A DNA stretch of 64,000 nt from CAVRJC01 sp963721435 (GTDB lineage: Bacteria > Actinomycetota > Acidimicrobiia > IMCC26256 > DASPTH01): positions 1 to 64,000 of the forward strand of contig CAVRJC010000011.1 of assembly GCA_963721435.1 (NCBI GenBank), read 5' to 3'. The translations under genes were made by a program, and so were the position numbers. Each line of letters begins with the position of its first letter. The stretch's first letter is position 1. A model generated the notes under the pieces. The model saw only the letters and a list, made by a program, of their open reading frames with translations, made no database searches and had not been told where the DNA came from. Of this stretch, positions 8,567 to 18,759 are shown one piece after another.

Positions 8567-9404
8567 TCAGCGGCCCCGGAACTTCGGCGCGCGCTTCTCC
8601 CTGAACGCGGCCTGACCTTCGAGGTAGTCCTCGGAGCGGAAGCACGCCTCCACCATCGCGTCGACACGCGCCAGCTCCCGGTCGTCGGGATCGCGACGCA
8701 GCTCGCGGATCGCGGCCTTGCACGCGGCGACGGTCATCGGCGCGTTCGCCGCGATCATCTGCGCGAGCTCGGTGACCTCGGCGTCCAGGCCGTCGACGGG
8801 CACGACCCGGTTCACGAGGCCCACGCGCAGGGCTTCGTCGGCGTCGAGCCGCCGGGCGGAGAACAGGATCTCCGACGCGTACGCGGGCCCGACGAGGTCG
8901 AGCAGCGCGCGCACGCCGTTCACGGCGTAGCCGAGCCCCAATCGCCCGGCCGGCACGCCGAACTGGCTGCCCGACCGCGGCGATCCGGATGTCGGCCTGC
9001 AACGCGACGAGCAGCCCGCCGCCGATGCAGTAGCCCCGGATCTTCCCGATGATCGGCTTGTCGACCGCCGCCCACACGCTCCCGCCGAACGCGGAGCCGC
9101 GGTCGTACTCGGCGCGTGCCTCGGGCGTGGTGCGCTGCTCGCCGAACTCGGAGATGTCGGCACCCGCGCTGAAGGCGCGATCGCCCGCGCCCGTGAGCAC
9201 GATCACGCGCACGTCAGGGTCGTCGTTGAGTGCGGCGAGCGCGGGCGGAAGCGCACGGCGCATCTCCACCGAGAGCGTGTTGTGGCGCTCGGGATTGTTC
9301 AGCGTGATCGTGCCGATGCCGTCGTCGACGCCGACCACGAGCTGCTCGGTGCCGGGATCGAACGTTGCCGCGGAGTTGCCCACTGTGCCCCCGTCAGATG
9401 ACAC
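8567..9404 (-). CDS. Enoyl-CoA hydratase/isomerase family protein, one frameshift
   Basis: Crotonase-fold enzyme acting on acyl-CoA. The N-terminal part has GTITLNNPERHNTLS, the oxyanion-hole segment FSAGADISEFGE and IRGYCIGGGLLVALQ. From about 8965 the frame changes, and the second half continues with GSQFGVPAGRLGLGY. Reading GGGC as GGC joins them into 278 residues, normal for the family. The usual second catalytic Glu region is not clearly conserved, so hydratase versus isomerase activity is open. The GTG at 9404 overlaps the CoA-transferase stop by 11 bases; an internal GTG at 9383 is an alternative start. Confidence 0.88.
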
Positions 9405-10582
9405 CGCGCGCGCGGAGCGCGTCGATGTCGGTGGTGGAGAGGCCCAGCTCCTGCAGGACCTCGTCGGTGTGCTGGCCGGCCGCGGGAGTCGCGGTGCGGA
9501 CGGTGGTGACCTCGCGAGTGCTCGTGACCGGGTTGCGCACCAGCGCGATGCGCCCGAGCGCGGAGCCGTCGACTTCGGTGACGACTCCCAGGTGTTGCAC
9601 CTGCGGGTCGGCGAGCGCTTCGTCGACGCGGTACACGGGCCCTGCGGGAACGCCGACGGCCGCGAACGCCTCGACCCACTCGTTGGTGGTGCGGGTCGCG
9701 AGCCGCTCGGCGACGATCGCGTTGAGCGCGGCGCGGTTCGCCGATCGCTTCGCGGTGGAGTCGAAGCGCGGGTCCTTCGGGAGGTCGGGCAGCTCGATCA
9801 CCGCGCAGAAGTTGCGGAGCAACCTTCCCGACGGCGCCGCCGACGTTCATGGAGCCGTCGGCGGTGCGGAAGCAACCCATCGGCACGATGGTCGGGTGAT
9901 GGTTGCCTTCCTGCGCGGGCACCTCGCCTTCGACGGTCCAGCGCGTGATCTGGAAGTCCATCATCCCGATCATCGCCTCGAGCAACGACGTCTGCACCCA
10001 CTGGCCCTCACCCGTGCGCTCGCGCTCGTGCAGCGCGACGAGGATGCCGAACGAGAGGTAGAGGCCGGCGGCGAGGTCCGACACCGGGATGCCCACGCGC
10101 GTCGGCTCGGTGCCCGGCAGCCCGGTGACGCTCATCAGCCCGCCCATGCCCTGCGCGATCTGGTCGACGCCACCGCGCTCGGCGTACGGGCCCGTCTGCC
10201 CGAAGCCGGAGATCGAGCCGAACACGATGCGTGGGTTGCGGGCGTGGATCGTCTCGTAGTCGAAGCCGAGGCGCGCCTTCACCGGCGGGCGCATGTTCTC
10301 GACCAGGACGTCGGCGGTGTCGACCAGCCGGAGCAACAGCTCACGCCCCTCTTCCGACTTGAGGTCGAGGGTCAGCGAGCGCTTGTTGCGGTGGAGGTTC
10401 TGGAAGTCGGAGCTGCTGCGGGTGCCGAGGATCGCGCTCGGGTCCTCGGCGTGCACCGGCACTTCGATCCGGATCACGTCGGCGCCCCAGTCGGCGAGTT
10501 GCCGGACGCACGTCGGCCCGGCGCGCGCGACCGTCAGGTCGATGACGCGGATGTCGTCGAGCGGGAGCATCCCGTCGGTCAC
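9394..10582 (-). CDS. CaiB/BaiF family (class III) CoA-transferase, one frameshift
   Basis: Transfers CoA between acids without a ping-pong mechanism. The N-terminal half has VIDLTVARAGPTCVRQLADWGADVIRIE, with an Ala/Gly-Pro loop and NLHRNKRSLTLDLKS, then a conserved Asp region SVTGLPGTEPTRVGIPVSD. At about 9822 one extra base (AAGGTTGC for AAGTTGC) splits off the C-terminal part beginning LLRNFCAVIELPDL. Restored length is 395 residues. GTG 10582 overlaps the preceding hydrolase stop (GTGA); ATG 10570 is an alternative. It probably forms one transcript with the hydrolase and the crotonase; the substrate acid is unknown. Confidence 0.88.
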
Positions 10583-11231
10583 CGGGTGCTGCCGACGCTC
10601 GACACATAGCCGAGCGCGAGCTCGACCAGCCGGTCGGTGCGGCCCACGAAGAAATGACTGGCGCCGGGAACGATCTCCGCGTGCGTCGCGGTCCACGACA
10701 CGACTTCTTCGAGCACGGACTCGGGCGGCCGGAACTCGTCGTGCTCGGCGAGGGCGAGCAACTTCGGCCGGGGATCGTCGGCAACCGCGGAGAAGTCGGA
10801 TGCGAAGCGCAGCGGTGGCGCGATCGCGAACCAGCCCACGATGCGGTCGTCGATGGTCGACAGCGCCATGTCGGCGCCGAACGACCAGCCGGTGAGGAAC
10901 AGCAGCGCGTCGGGGATGGCGGTGCTCAGCGCGTCGATGGCCGCGCGTACGTCGAGCTGCTCGGCGCGTCCCTCGTCGTGCGTGCCCGCGCTCGCTTCGA
11001 CGCCGCGGAAATTGAAGCGCAGGCACGCGATGCCGGCGCGCGGCAACGCGTCGAACAGCGCGCTGATCACGATCGAGCGCATCGTGCCGCCGTACTGCGG
11101 ATGGGGATGGCACAGCACCATTGCCGCGCGGGCGGCACGTCGAGCGGGGTTGCGATCTCGGCTTCGAGCGCGATCCCGTCGCTGGTGAGGATGGTCTGGC
11201 CCTCGATCACGCTGCGGAGCGTACGCGGCAT
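10579..11231 (-). CDS. Alpha/beta hydrolase, one frameshift near the start
   Basis: The main frame, from MVLCHPHPQYGG at 11121, has the HPHP oxyanion region, FNFRGVEAS, the nucleophile elbow GWSFGAD with Ser, an acid in LALAEHDEF and a late His in PGASHFF. Upstream, an ATG at 11231 opens a good N-terminus (LTSDGIALEAEIATPL) that joins if one G is restored near 11122-11127 (CGGCAATG for CGGGCAATG). The result is 217 residues, normal for this small dienelactone hydrolase-like group. First gene of a minus-strand unit with the CoA-transferase and crotonase. Confidence 0.78.
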
Positions 11232-11342
11232 CACTTCCAGTCGCTCGTTAGGGATCTGCGGATCTGTCCACTACCCTGACGAACGCCGAGGCCGACCACA
11301 AGGGTCGTCCCGCTGCAAGCACACGAAGAGAAGGTAATTCTG

Positions 11343-11543
11343 TTGGCTACTGGCACCGTCAAGTTCTTCAATGCAGAGAAGGGTTACGGCTTCATCTCCC
11401 GGGAGCAGGGTGACGACGTGTTCGTCCACTTCTCTGCGATCCAGGGGTCCGGCTACAAGACCCTCGAAGAGGGCCAGCGCGTCGAGTTCGACGTCGCACC
11501 CGGCCGGAAGGGCGAAGAGGCGCAGAACGTGCGCCCCGTCTGA
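11343..11543 (+). CDS. Cold-shock domain protein (CspA family)
   Basis: 66-residue single cold-shock domain that binds single-stranded RNA/DNA. RNP1 is KGYGFI and RNP2 is DVFVHF, and the protein begins MATGTVKFFNAEKG. The start codon is TTG at 11343, after AGAAGGTAATTCTG; the usual ATG is replaced. It is monocistronic, followed directly by a strong terminator, as is common for highly expressed csp genes. Confidence 0.95.
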   Translation: MATGTVKFFNAEKGYGFISREQGDDVFVHFSAIQGSGYKTLEEGQRVEFDVAPGRKGEEAQNVRPV

Positions 11544-11567
11544 ACCCTCGATTCGAATCGCACAGTT

Positions 11568-11592
11568 GCCGGGCCTTCGGGCCCGGCTTCTT
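11568..11592 (+). terminator. Rho-independent terminator of the cold-shock gene
   Basis: A perfect 8-bp stem GCCGGGCC/GGCCCGGC closed by a TTCG tetraloop and followed by TTCTT, 24 bases after the csp stop. The TTCG loop gives an exceptionally stable hairpin. It also separates csp from the convergent peptidase gene. Confidence 0.85.
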
Positions 11593-11613
11593 GCGTTCCG
11601 GGGGAGAAACGGA

Positions 11614-13731
11614 TCAGGCGCGGATCCCGAGCTGGTCGAGCACGAACGCGAGCACGAACGCCTCGTCCCTCCAGTCGTCATACCGGCCCGACGGGCCGGA
11701 GTGCCCGGCACCCATCTCCAGCTTGAGCACGAGGAGCCGGTCGTCGGTCTTGGTCGCGCGCAGCTTCGCCGCCCACTTCGCCGGCTCCCAGTACTGCACC
11801 CGCGGGTCGTTGAGCCCGCCGGAGATGAACAGCGCGGGGTAGTCCTTGGCCTCGACGTTGTCGTACGGCGAATAGGCCTTCATGTACGAGTACACCGCGG
11901 GGTCGTGGAGCGGGTCGCCCCATTCCTCCCACTCGGTGATCGTGAGCGGCAGGGTCTCGTCGAGGATCGTGGTCAGGCAGTCGACGAAGGGCACCTCGGC
12001 GACGATCGCGGTGAACAGGTCCGGGCGCAGGTTCGCGACCACGCCCATGAGGAGCCCACCGGCGCTCCCGCCGCGCGCGACGAGCCGGTCGGGGGCGGTG
12101 TATCCCTCGTGCACGAGGTGCTCGGCGCACGCGACGAAGTCGGTGAACGTGTTCGTCTTGTGCAGGAGCTTGCCGCCCTCGTACCACCGTCGGCCGAGCT
12201 CACCGCCGCCGCGGATGTGTGCGATCGCGAACATCACGCCGCGGTCCAACAAGCTCACGCGCACCGACGAGAACGACGGGTCGATGGAGATCTCGTACGA
12301 GCCGTACCCGTAGAGCAACATCGGGCTCGGCGCGTCGGTGCGGCGGAGATCGCGGCGGTACACCAGGCTGATCGGCACCTCGGTGCCGTCGGAGGCGGTG
12401 GCCCACAGTCGACGGCTCTCGTACTGCGCGCGGTCGTAGCCGATCACCGGTTGCTGCTTCACGAGCGTCGCCGCGCGCGTGGCGATCTGGTAGTCGTACG
12501 CCGACGGCGGTGACACGAGCGACGTGTAGCGGTAGCGGAGCGTGTCGGCGTCGAACTCGGCGTTGCCGCCGATCGATGCCGAGTACACCGCTTCGGGCAT
12601 CTCGATGAGATGGTCGGTCGCGATCCCACCGTCGTCGTCGAGCGTGAGCACGCGGATGCGCTCGAGCCCCTCCGCGCGTTCCGACAGCGCGAGGTGGCCG
12701 GCGAACGCGTCGATGTCTTCGAGCCGCACGTCGGGACGGTGGGGGAGCAGCTCCGTCCAGTGCGCGCGCCCGGGCTCGGCGGTCGGCGCGCTCATGAGCT
12801 TGAAGTTCTCGGCGCCGTCGGCGTTGGTGAGCACGAGGAGGCGGTCGCCGCCGACGCCGTGGTGGTGCTCGACGTGGTACTCGTGGCCCTGCTCGCGCGG
12901 CTCGACCAGGCGCGGGGGCGAGCCCGGGTCTTCGGCCTCGACCAGCCACACCTCGGTCGTCGTCTTGGAGCCGCTCATGACCACGAGGAAGCGGTCGGTC
13001 CGCGTGCGGCCGACGCCGACGTAGAAGCGGTCGTCGTCTTCCTGGAACACGAGGACGTCGTCGCTCGGCGCGGTGCCAACGGCGTGGCGCACGATCTGCC
13101 ACGGGCGCATCGCGTCGTCGGGACGCGTGAAGAGGATCGTGGAGTTGTCGGTGGCCCACGCGACGCCGTAGTAGACGTCGGGCACGACATCGTCGTGATC
13201 GCGGCCGGTCGCGATGTCGCGCACGCGGAGCTCGTAACGCTCGCCGCCGCTGATGTCGGTCGTGTACGCGACCAGCGAGTGGTCGGTGCTCACGGTGAGG
13301 TCACCGACCGCGAAGTATTCGTGGTCTCCGGCGAGCACGTTCTCGTCGAGCACGACCTGCTCGCCGGCCTCGGTTCCCGGGGACGCGAACGGGTCGGGCA
13401 GCCCGGGCGTGCCCGCGGGCCGCCGACAGTGCACGTCGTACTGCATGCCTTCGATGGTGCGGGTGAAGTACTCCCATGGCCCGCGCCGCACCGGCGGCGT
13501 CACGTCGGTCTCCTGCACGCGCCCGACGATCTCGTCGAAGAGCGTGTCGCGGAGCGCCGCGGCGGGCGCGAGCGCCGCCTCGGTGTACTCGTTCTCGGCG
13601 CGCAGGTAGTCGAGCACCTCGGGGTTGTCGCGTTCGCAGAGCCAGAACCAGGGGTCGACGCGCTCGTCGTCGTGGGCGCGGAGCACGGTCGGGCGCGCCG
13701 GGGCGCGGGGAGGGGAGAGCTCGTCGGTCAT
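11614..13731 (-). CDS. ptrB: Prolyl oligopeptidase family S9A serine peptidase (oligopeptidase B-like)
   Basis: 705 residues. The N-terminal beta-propeller part begins with RAHDDERVDPWFWLCERDNPEVLDYL, the usual opening of PtrB. The C-terminal hydrolase domain contains the nucleophile in GGSAGGLLMGVV, a catalytic Asp in SGGLNDPRVQYWEP, and the His in GAGHSGPSGRYD. It cleaves short peptides, usually after basic residues, in the cytoplasm. The frame is open upstream, but ATG 13731 starts the conserved region. It is divergent from hisI, with 42 bases between the starts. Confidence 0.93.
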   Translation of the reverse strand: MTDELSPPRAPARPTVLRAHDDERVDPWFWLCERDNPEVLDYLRAENEYTEAALAPAAALRDTLFDEIVGRVQETDVTPPVRRGPWEYFTRTIEGMQYDVHCRRPAGTPGLPDPFASPGTEAGEQVVLDENVLAGDHEYFAVGDLTVSTDHSLVAYTTDISGGERYELRVRDIATGRDHDDVVPDVYYGVAWATDNSTILFTRPDDAMRPWQIVRHAVGTAPSDDVLVFQEDDDRFYVGVGRTRTDRFLVVMSGSKTTTEVWLVEAEDPGSPPRLVEPREQGHEYHVEHHHGVGGDRLLVLTNADGAENFKLMSAPTAEPGRAHWTELLPHRPDVRLEDIDAFAGHLALSERAEGLERIRVLTLDDDGGIATDHLIEMPEAVYSASIGGNAEFDADTLRYRYTSLVSPPSAYDYQIATRAATLVKQQPVIGYDRAQYESRRLWATASDGTEVPISLVYRRDLRRTDAPSPMLLYGYGSYEISIDPSFSSVRVSLLDRGVMFAIAHIRGGGELGRRWYEGGKLLHKTNTFTDFVACAEHLVHEGYTAPDRLVARGGSAGGLLMGVVANLRPDLFTAIVAEVPFVDCLTTILDETLPLTITEWEEWGDPLHDPAVYSYMKAYSPYDNVEAKDYPALFISGGLNDPRVQYWEPAKWAAKLRATKTDDRLLVLKLEMGAGHSGPSGRYDDWRDEAFVLAFVLDQLGIRA

Positions 13732-13773
13732 TGCTGGAGTCTCGCAGGCCGTCGGCCGGTACCCTTGACCGCC

Positions 13774-14166
13774 ATGGAACCGGCCGTCACCCCCGTCGCC
13801 ACGCCCATCGCGGCCACCGAAGCAGAGCTCGCCACCGTCACGTACGACGCCAACGGCCTCGTCGCCGCGATCGTGCAGGAGGAAGGCACGAACGACGTGC
13901 TCATGCTCGGGTGGATGAACGAGCAGGCGCTGCGGCGCACCCTCGAGACCGGGCGCATGTGGTTCTGGAGCCGGAGCAGGCAGGACTACTGGTGCAAGGG
14001 CGAGACCTCGGGCGACCGCCAGTGGGTGCGGGAGGCGCGCTTCGACTGCGACGTCGACGCGCTCCTGTTCGTCGTCGAGCAGGAGGGCCGGGGGGCGTGC
14101 CACACCGGCGAGCACAGCTGCTTCTTCCGCGCGTTCGGGAGCGGTGCCACGCCCGGACCCGTCTGA
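13774..14166 (+). CDS. hisI: Phosphoribosyl-AMP cyclohydrolase
   Basis: 130 residues. The enzyme opens the adenine ring of PR-AMP in histidine synthesis and needs zinc. Signature segments are VLMLGWMNEQALRRTLETG, WSRSRQDYWCKGETSG, and the metal-binding FDCDVDALL together with CHTGEHSCFF. ATG 13774 is used; the frame is open upstream as an antisense artefact of the peptidase gene. It sits about 5.5 kb from hisDCBA and leads straight into trpE, an arrangement seen in several actinobacteria. Confidence 0.95.
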   Translation: MEPAVTPVATPIAATEAELATVTYDANGLVAAIVQEEGTNDVLMLGWMNEQALRRTLETGRMWFWSRSRQDYWCKGETSGDRQWVREARFDCDVDALLFVVEQEGRGACHTGEHSCFFRAFGSGATPGPV

Positions 14167-14176
14167 CCCTCGTGAC

Positions 14177-15710
14177 GTGACGGAGAACCTGCGCTTGACG
14201 CGCGACGAGTTCGTGGCACTGGCGCGCGACTACACGGTCGTCCCGGTGTGGCGCGAGATCCTCGCCGATCTCGAGACGCCGGTCTCTGCGTTCGTGAAGC
14301 TCGTCGGCGCGGCCACCACCGACCGTTCGGGATTCCTGCTCGAGTCGGTGGAGCACGCCGAGCGGTGGGGTCGGTTCTCGTTCATCGGCCGCGATCCCGC
14401 GCTCACCATGATCGTGCGCGGGCGGACGGTCGAGTTCGACCGCACGCCGCCGCCCGGGGTCCCCACCGACCAGGGTGCGCTCGCCGCGCTCGAGGCACTG
14501 CTCGCCGCCTACCGCGCCCCGCAGTTCGACGACCTCCCGCCGTTCCACGGTGGTGTCGTCGGCTATCTCGGGTACGACGTCGTGCGCGAGGTCGAGCGGC
14601 TACCCGACGTCCCGAACGACGATCTCGGCCTGCCGGATGCGGTGCTGTCGGTCACCGGGCACGTCACCGCGTTCGACCACTTCCGGCAGCGGCTCTATCT
14701 GATCGAGAACGTGTTCCTCGACCCGGCGCGGCGACGACGCGGCCGCGGGTCGCGCGTACGACGACGCGCACGCTCGTCTCGACGCGCGCGTCGACGAGCT
14801 GGCGCGCCCGTTGCCGTACCTCCCGTCGCCGCCTCCCGCGAGCGAGCTCGACGAGATCCCCGACGTCACGTCGACGATGTCGAGTGGGCACTACGCCGAC
14901 GCGGTCGAAGCCGCTCGCGAACACATCCTCGCGGGTGACATCTTCCAGGTGGTGCTCGCGCAGCGCTACGACGTCGTGGACGCCGTCGACCCGTTCGACG
15001 TCTACCGCGTGCTGCGCCAGGTGAATCCGTCGCCGTACATGTACTTCGTACGCCATCCCGAGGCGACGCTGGTCGGCTCGTCGCCGGAGCCGATGGTGCA
15101 GCTGCTCGACGGTCGCGTGATCAGCCGCCCGATCGCGGGCACCCGCCGCAGGGGTCGCACCGAGGCCGACGACCGGCGTATGGCCGCCGAGCTCTCCGAG
15201 CACCCGAAGGAGCGCGCCGAGCACGTGATGCTCGTCGACCTCGCCCGCAACGACGTCGGACGGGTCGTGGAGTTCGGCACCGAGCAGGTCGAAGAGCTGA
15301 TGGTGCTGGAGAAGTACTCCCACGTGATGCACCTCACGAGCCAGGTCGCCGGCGATCTCGTCGCAGGGAAGAACGCAGTCGACGTGCTGCGGGCCACCTT
15401 CCCCGCGGGCACGGTCAGCGGCGCGCCGAAGGTGCGGGCGATGGAGATCATCGACGAGCTCGAGCCCACGAAGCGCGGTCCCTACGCGGGCGTCGTCGGC
15501 TACATCGACTTCTCGGGCAACCTCGACACCGCGATCGCGATCCGCACCATGGTGTGGCGCAACGGCCGGGCGAGCGTGCAGGCGGGCGCGGGGATCGTCG
15601 CCGACTCCGTGGCCGCCGACGAAGACCTGGAATGCCGGAACAAGGCGCGGGCGTTGCTCACCGCAGCCGCGGCATCCCGCGGTCTCGCCCCACTCGGCAC
15701 TCCCCAATGA
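14177..15710 (+). CDS. trpE: Anthranilate synthase component I, one frameshift
   Basis: Makes anthranilate from chorismate with ammonia supplied by TrpG (not in the window). The N-terminal domain begins at GTG 14177 (an in-frame GTG at 14144 is possible) and has LESVEHAERWGRFSFIG. One extra G near 14733 (GCGCGGCGAC) breaks the frame; the chorismate-binding half continues with SSGHYADAVEAAREHILAGD, NPSPYMYFVRH, PIAGTRRRGRTEADD, HVMLVDLARNDVGRV and GTVSGAPKVRAMEII. Restored length is 510 residues. It follows hisI by 10 bases and overlaps the next gene by ATGA. Confidence 0.92.
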
Positions 15711-16678
15711 GAGCGAGCAGGTACGTGATGACCGCAGTCGACGAGCTCGAGCTCCTGCATTCGGGTGCGGGTGTCGCCGACCGGTCGGATCGGGGCGGGG
15801 TGCTCGTCACCGGCCCGGATGCGCTGTCGTTCCTCCAGGCGCTGGTGTCGGCCGATCTCGATCCCCTCGTCGACGGCCAGGGCACGCGCTCCCTGCTGTT
15901 GACACCGAACGGCAAGCTCGACGTTGCCTTCCGCCTGCTCCGGGTCGGCGACGACGCGTGGCTCGACTGCGACCCTGGCACGGGCGAGCAGCTGGCGGCG
16001 TCGTTGAACCGGTTCCGTATCCGCGTGAAGGCCGAGGTGATCGACCGCACTGCCGAGTGGGGGATGGTGTCGGTGATCGGGCCGGCCGCGGCCGACGCGA
16101 TCGCCGGCGTGCATCCGGATGCCCTGCACGAGCACGTAGCGCTCGATGGCGCTCGACTCGTACGCACCGAGCACGGCTTCGACATCGTCGGACCGCAGCC
16201 CGCCGTCGACGCACTGACGCGTGATCTCACCGCGAGCGGCGTTGTCGCCGTGCGGCCGATCGCATACGACGCGTTCCGCATCGAAGCCGGCGTCCCGCTG
16301 CAGCCCTTCGACATCGACGAACGGACCATTCCGCAAGAGGCGTTCCTCGAGGTCGAGGCGGTGTCGTTCACCAAGGGCTGCTTCCTCGGGCAAGAGCTGG
16401 TGTGCCGCATCGACAGCCGCGGGCACGTGAATCGCTTCCTCCGTCACATCACGGGCATCGACGGCGCATGGCCCGAGCGCGGCAGCGAGATCGTCGTCGA
16501 CGGCAAGGTCGTCGGCGAGGTCACGAGTGTCGCGCCGCGCGAGCTCGGTGTTGGCGCGCTGGGTTACGTGAGGCGCGAGATCGAGCCCGGCACCGACGCG
16601 GAGCTCCGCTCCCAGGCCGGGACCGCGCGCGCGTCCATCACCGCGATCGTGCCGGAGGCTCCTGCGCCCGGATCGTGA
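15707..16678 (+). CDS. ygfZ: Folate-binding YgfZ/GcvT-like protein
   Basis: About 323 residues, similar in fold to the glycine-cleavage T-protein. The YgfZ signature KGCFLGQE is present (FTKGCFLGQELVCRI), with the cysteine implicated in Fe-S cluster repair in the family. A C-terminal beta-barrel starts around HVNRFLRHITG. ATG 15707 overlaps the trpE stop; ATG 15728 in the same frame is an alternative start. Position behind trpE may simply reflect operon packing, though TrpE-pathway and Fe-S enzymes share no obvious link. Confidence 0.88.
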   Translation: MRASRYVMTAVDELELLHSGAGVADRSDRGGVLVTGPDALSFLQALVSADLDPLVDGQGTRSLLLTPNGKLDVAFRLLRVGDDAWLDCDPGTGEQLAASLNRFRIRVKAEVIDRTAEWGMVSVIGPAAADAIAGVHPDALHEHVALDGARLVRTEHGFDIVGPQPAVDALTRDLTASGVVAVRPIAYDAFRIEAGVPLQPFDIDERTIPQEAFLEVEAVSFTKGCFLGQELVCRIDSRGHVNRFLRHITGIDGAWPERGSEIVVDGKVVGEVTSVAPRELGVGALGYVRREIEPGTDAELRSQAGTARASITAIVPEAPAPGS

Positions 16679-18687
16679 TCGCGATCCCCGACTGCACGAC
16701 CATCCCGGTCAGTGCGTCCGTGGTGCCGACACCCGAGCTGGTGAGCACGCTCACGTTCTGATCGACGAGCCCGTGCGGGATCGAGACCGCGCCCACCACG
16801 ACGTCGTCGGTGACGCGTGCGCGCCCGCTGATGGTGCCCGTGCTGCTGGTGACGTCGATGCGGTCGCCGTCGCCGATGCCGGCCGCGCCCGCGTCGTGGG
16901 GGTTGACCCAGAGATCGCGGTCCTCGGCGCCCCGCCCGACGTCGCGCAGCGCGGAGTTCATCCGGCGCGTCGTCCGGCGGGGGATCGCGACGAGTGACCG
17001 CGCTTCGCTCGTGTCCCAGTCGCGCAGTTGCCCGACGAGCGGCGCCGGCGCGACGCGCCAGCGGCCGTCGGGCAGCACGCGCTCGTGGACCCAGCCCTTC
17101 ACCCGAGGAGGATCGGCGACGTCGATGCCGGCTGTCGCGAGTGCGGGGATGCGCTGCACGGAACGCGCCATCGGATCGGGATCGCGCGCGAGGCCGAGTC
17201 GCTCGCCGAGGTCCTGGAGCACGTCGACCAACGTGCGGCGATCGGCGGCCGGCGGTACCACGGCATCGGTGCGTTGCGCGTTGATCATCGGCGGGAACCG
17301 GTCGGTGAACCACGTGACGTCTTCGCGCTCGAGCTGCCCGGCGACGGGGAGCACGTGCGTCGCTCGCAGCACGGTGTCGGCCTCGATGACGTCGGCGACC
17401 GCCAGCACGTCGAGTCGCGCGAACGCGGCGTCGAGGCGTCTGGTGTCGGGGAGCGACGTGATCGGGTTGCCGCCGATCACCAGCAACGCGCGCACGTTGC
17501 CCTGCTCGATCTCGTCGGCCAACGCCGCGCACGGACGCTCGCCGAAGCGCGACGGGAGATCGGGCCGGCTCGGCGGGCCAGGAAGGGGAGTGCCATCGAG
17601 GGGCGTGTGCTCGAGTCGGTCACTGCGCGGCGAAGGCGCCGGGGTTGAACCACGCGCCGCCGGGTTGCTCGAACGAGCCGGTGACGATCTGCACCGCCCA
17701 CGCCAGCCACTCGGTCACGTTGGCCTCCGCGGCCATCGTGCACCCCGTGCCGGTGACCACCGCGACGGCGCTCGCCGCGCGGATGGCGTCGACGAACGCA
17801 GTGAGCTCCTCCTCGGTGAGCCCGGTGCGTTCTGTCGCGCGTGCGAGTGTCCACGGCGCGACCGCGGCACGCAGCTCGTCGACCCCGGTCGCGTGCAGCG
17901 CGAGGTACTCGCGGTCCGCGCCGTCGTCGAGCAAGGACCGCACGGTGTACGCGAGCAGTGCGGGATCGCTCCCTGGACGCGGCGCGAGGTGCCGTGACGC
18001 GAGGCGTGACGTCTCCGTGCGCCGGGGATCGATCACCCACAGGCCGGGCCCGGCCGCGATGCGGCGCACCGTGACCACGGGATCGACGAGCGCGCCCGCG
18101 TGCCCGTGCGACACGACCGGATTGGTGCCGATCAGCACGGTCAGACCCGGGTCGTCGGCATCGATGCTCGGCAGCAGCGCGCCGAGACCACCCATGAGCT
18201 CGGCGACGGTGAGCCGTGCGATCGCATCGACGGTGATCGCGGAGTACCGGCTGCGAGACCCGATGTGGCGGAGCAGATCGTCTGCGCGCGCACGACCGAG
18301 CGCGTCCATCCACGACCAGGTGCCGAAGTACGCCGCGACCGCGTCGGGGCCCGACTCGTCGATGATGCGCGCCAAGGTGCCCCCGAGATCGTCGAGCATC
18401 TCGCCCCACGTCACGACCTGGCCCCGCACCACGGGATGATCCAGACGTTGCGGATGATGATGGAACTCGGGGAGCGCGCGGCCCTTCGGGCACGCGTACC
18501 CGTGCGTGATCGGATGATCGGGATCGCCACGCACCTGGAGCACCCGCTCGCCCTGGGTCTGCACGAGCAGGCCGCAGAGCACCGGGCAGATCCGGCAGAA
18601 CGTCCGGTGCTCGACGATCGCCGCCACGGTCCGCACGTTATCCAGGAACGAAGGGCGCACCCGAGCGGCCCGCTGCGACGTGGGCAT
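16638..18687 (-). CDS. Molybdopterin oxidoreductase (formate dehydrogenase-like), frame broken in the middle
   Basis: The N-terminal half (18687 to about 17620) has a 4Fe-4S pattern TFCRICPVLCG with a fourth Cys in GYACPKGRALPEF, then Mo-bisMGD binding blocks such as VLIGTNPVVSHGHAG and VIDPRRTETSRLA. It ends in a stop at 17620. The second half, in another frame, resumes with DRLEHTPLDG, ALLVIGGNPITSLPDT and a C-terminal MopB dinucleotide-binding domain (LWVNPHDAGAAGIGDGD). One base removed near 17620 gives 682 residues. No partner subunit or maturation gene lies nearby. Whether this is a pseudogene or a sequence error is open; given the rest of the window, error is likelier. Substrate unknown. 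Confidence 0.82.
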
Positions 18688-18759
18688 CCCGTCGAGCCGT
18701 GAGCGACCCGAGAAACGGTCAGGTTACGCTGCGATTCTCGGACGAGCGAGGGGGATCTC

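Noticed and set aside
11614..14115. N-terminal extension of the S9 peptidase to 14115
   Set aside because: It crosses hisI on the other strand; the family N-terminus starts at 13731.
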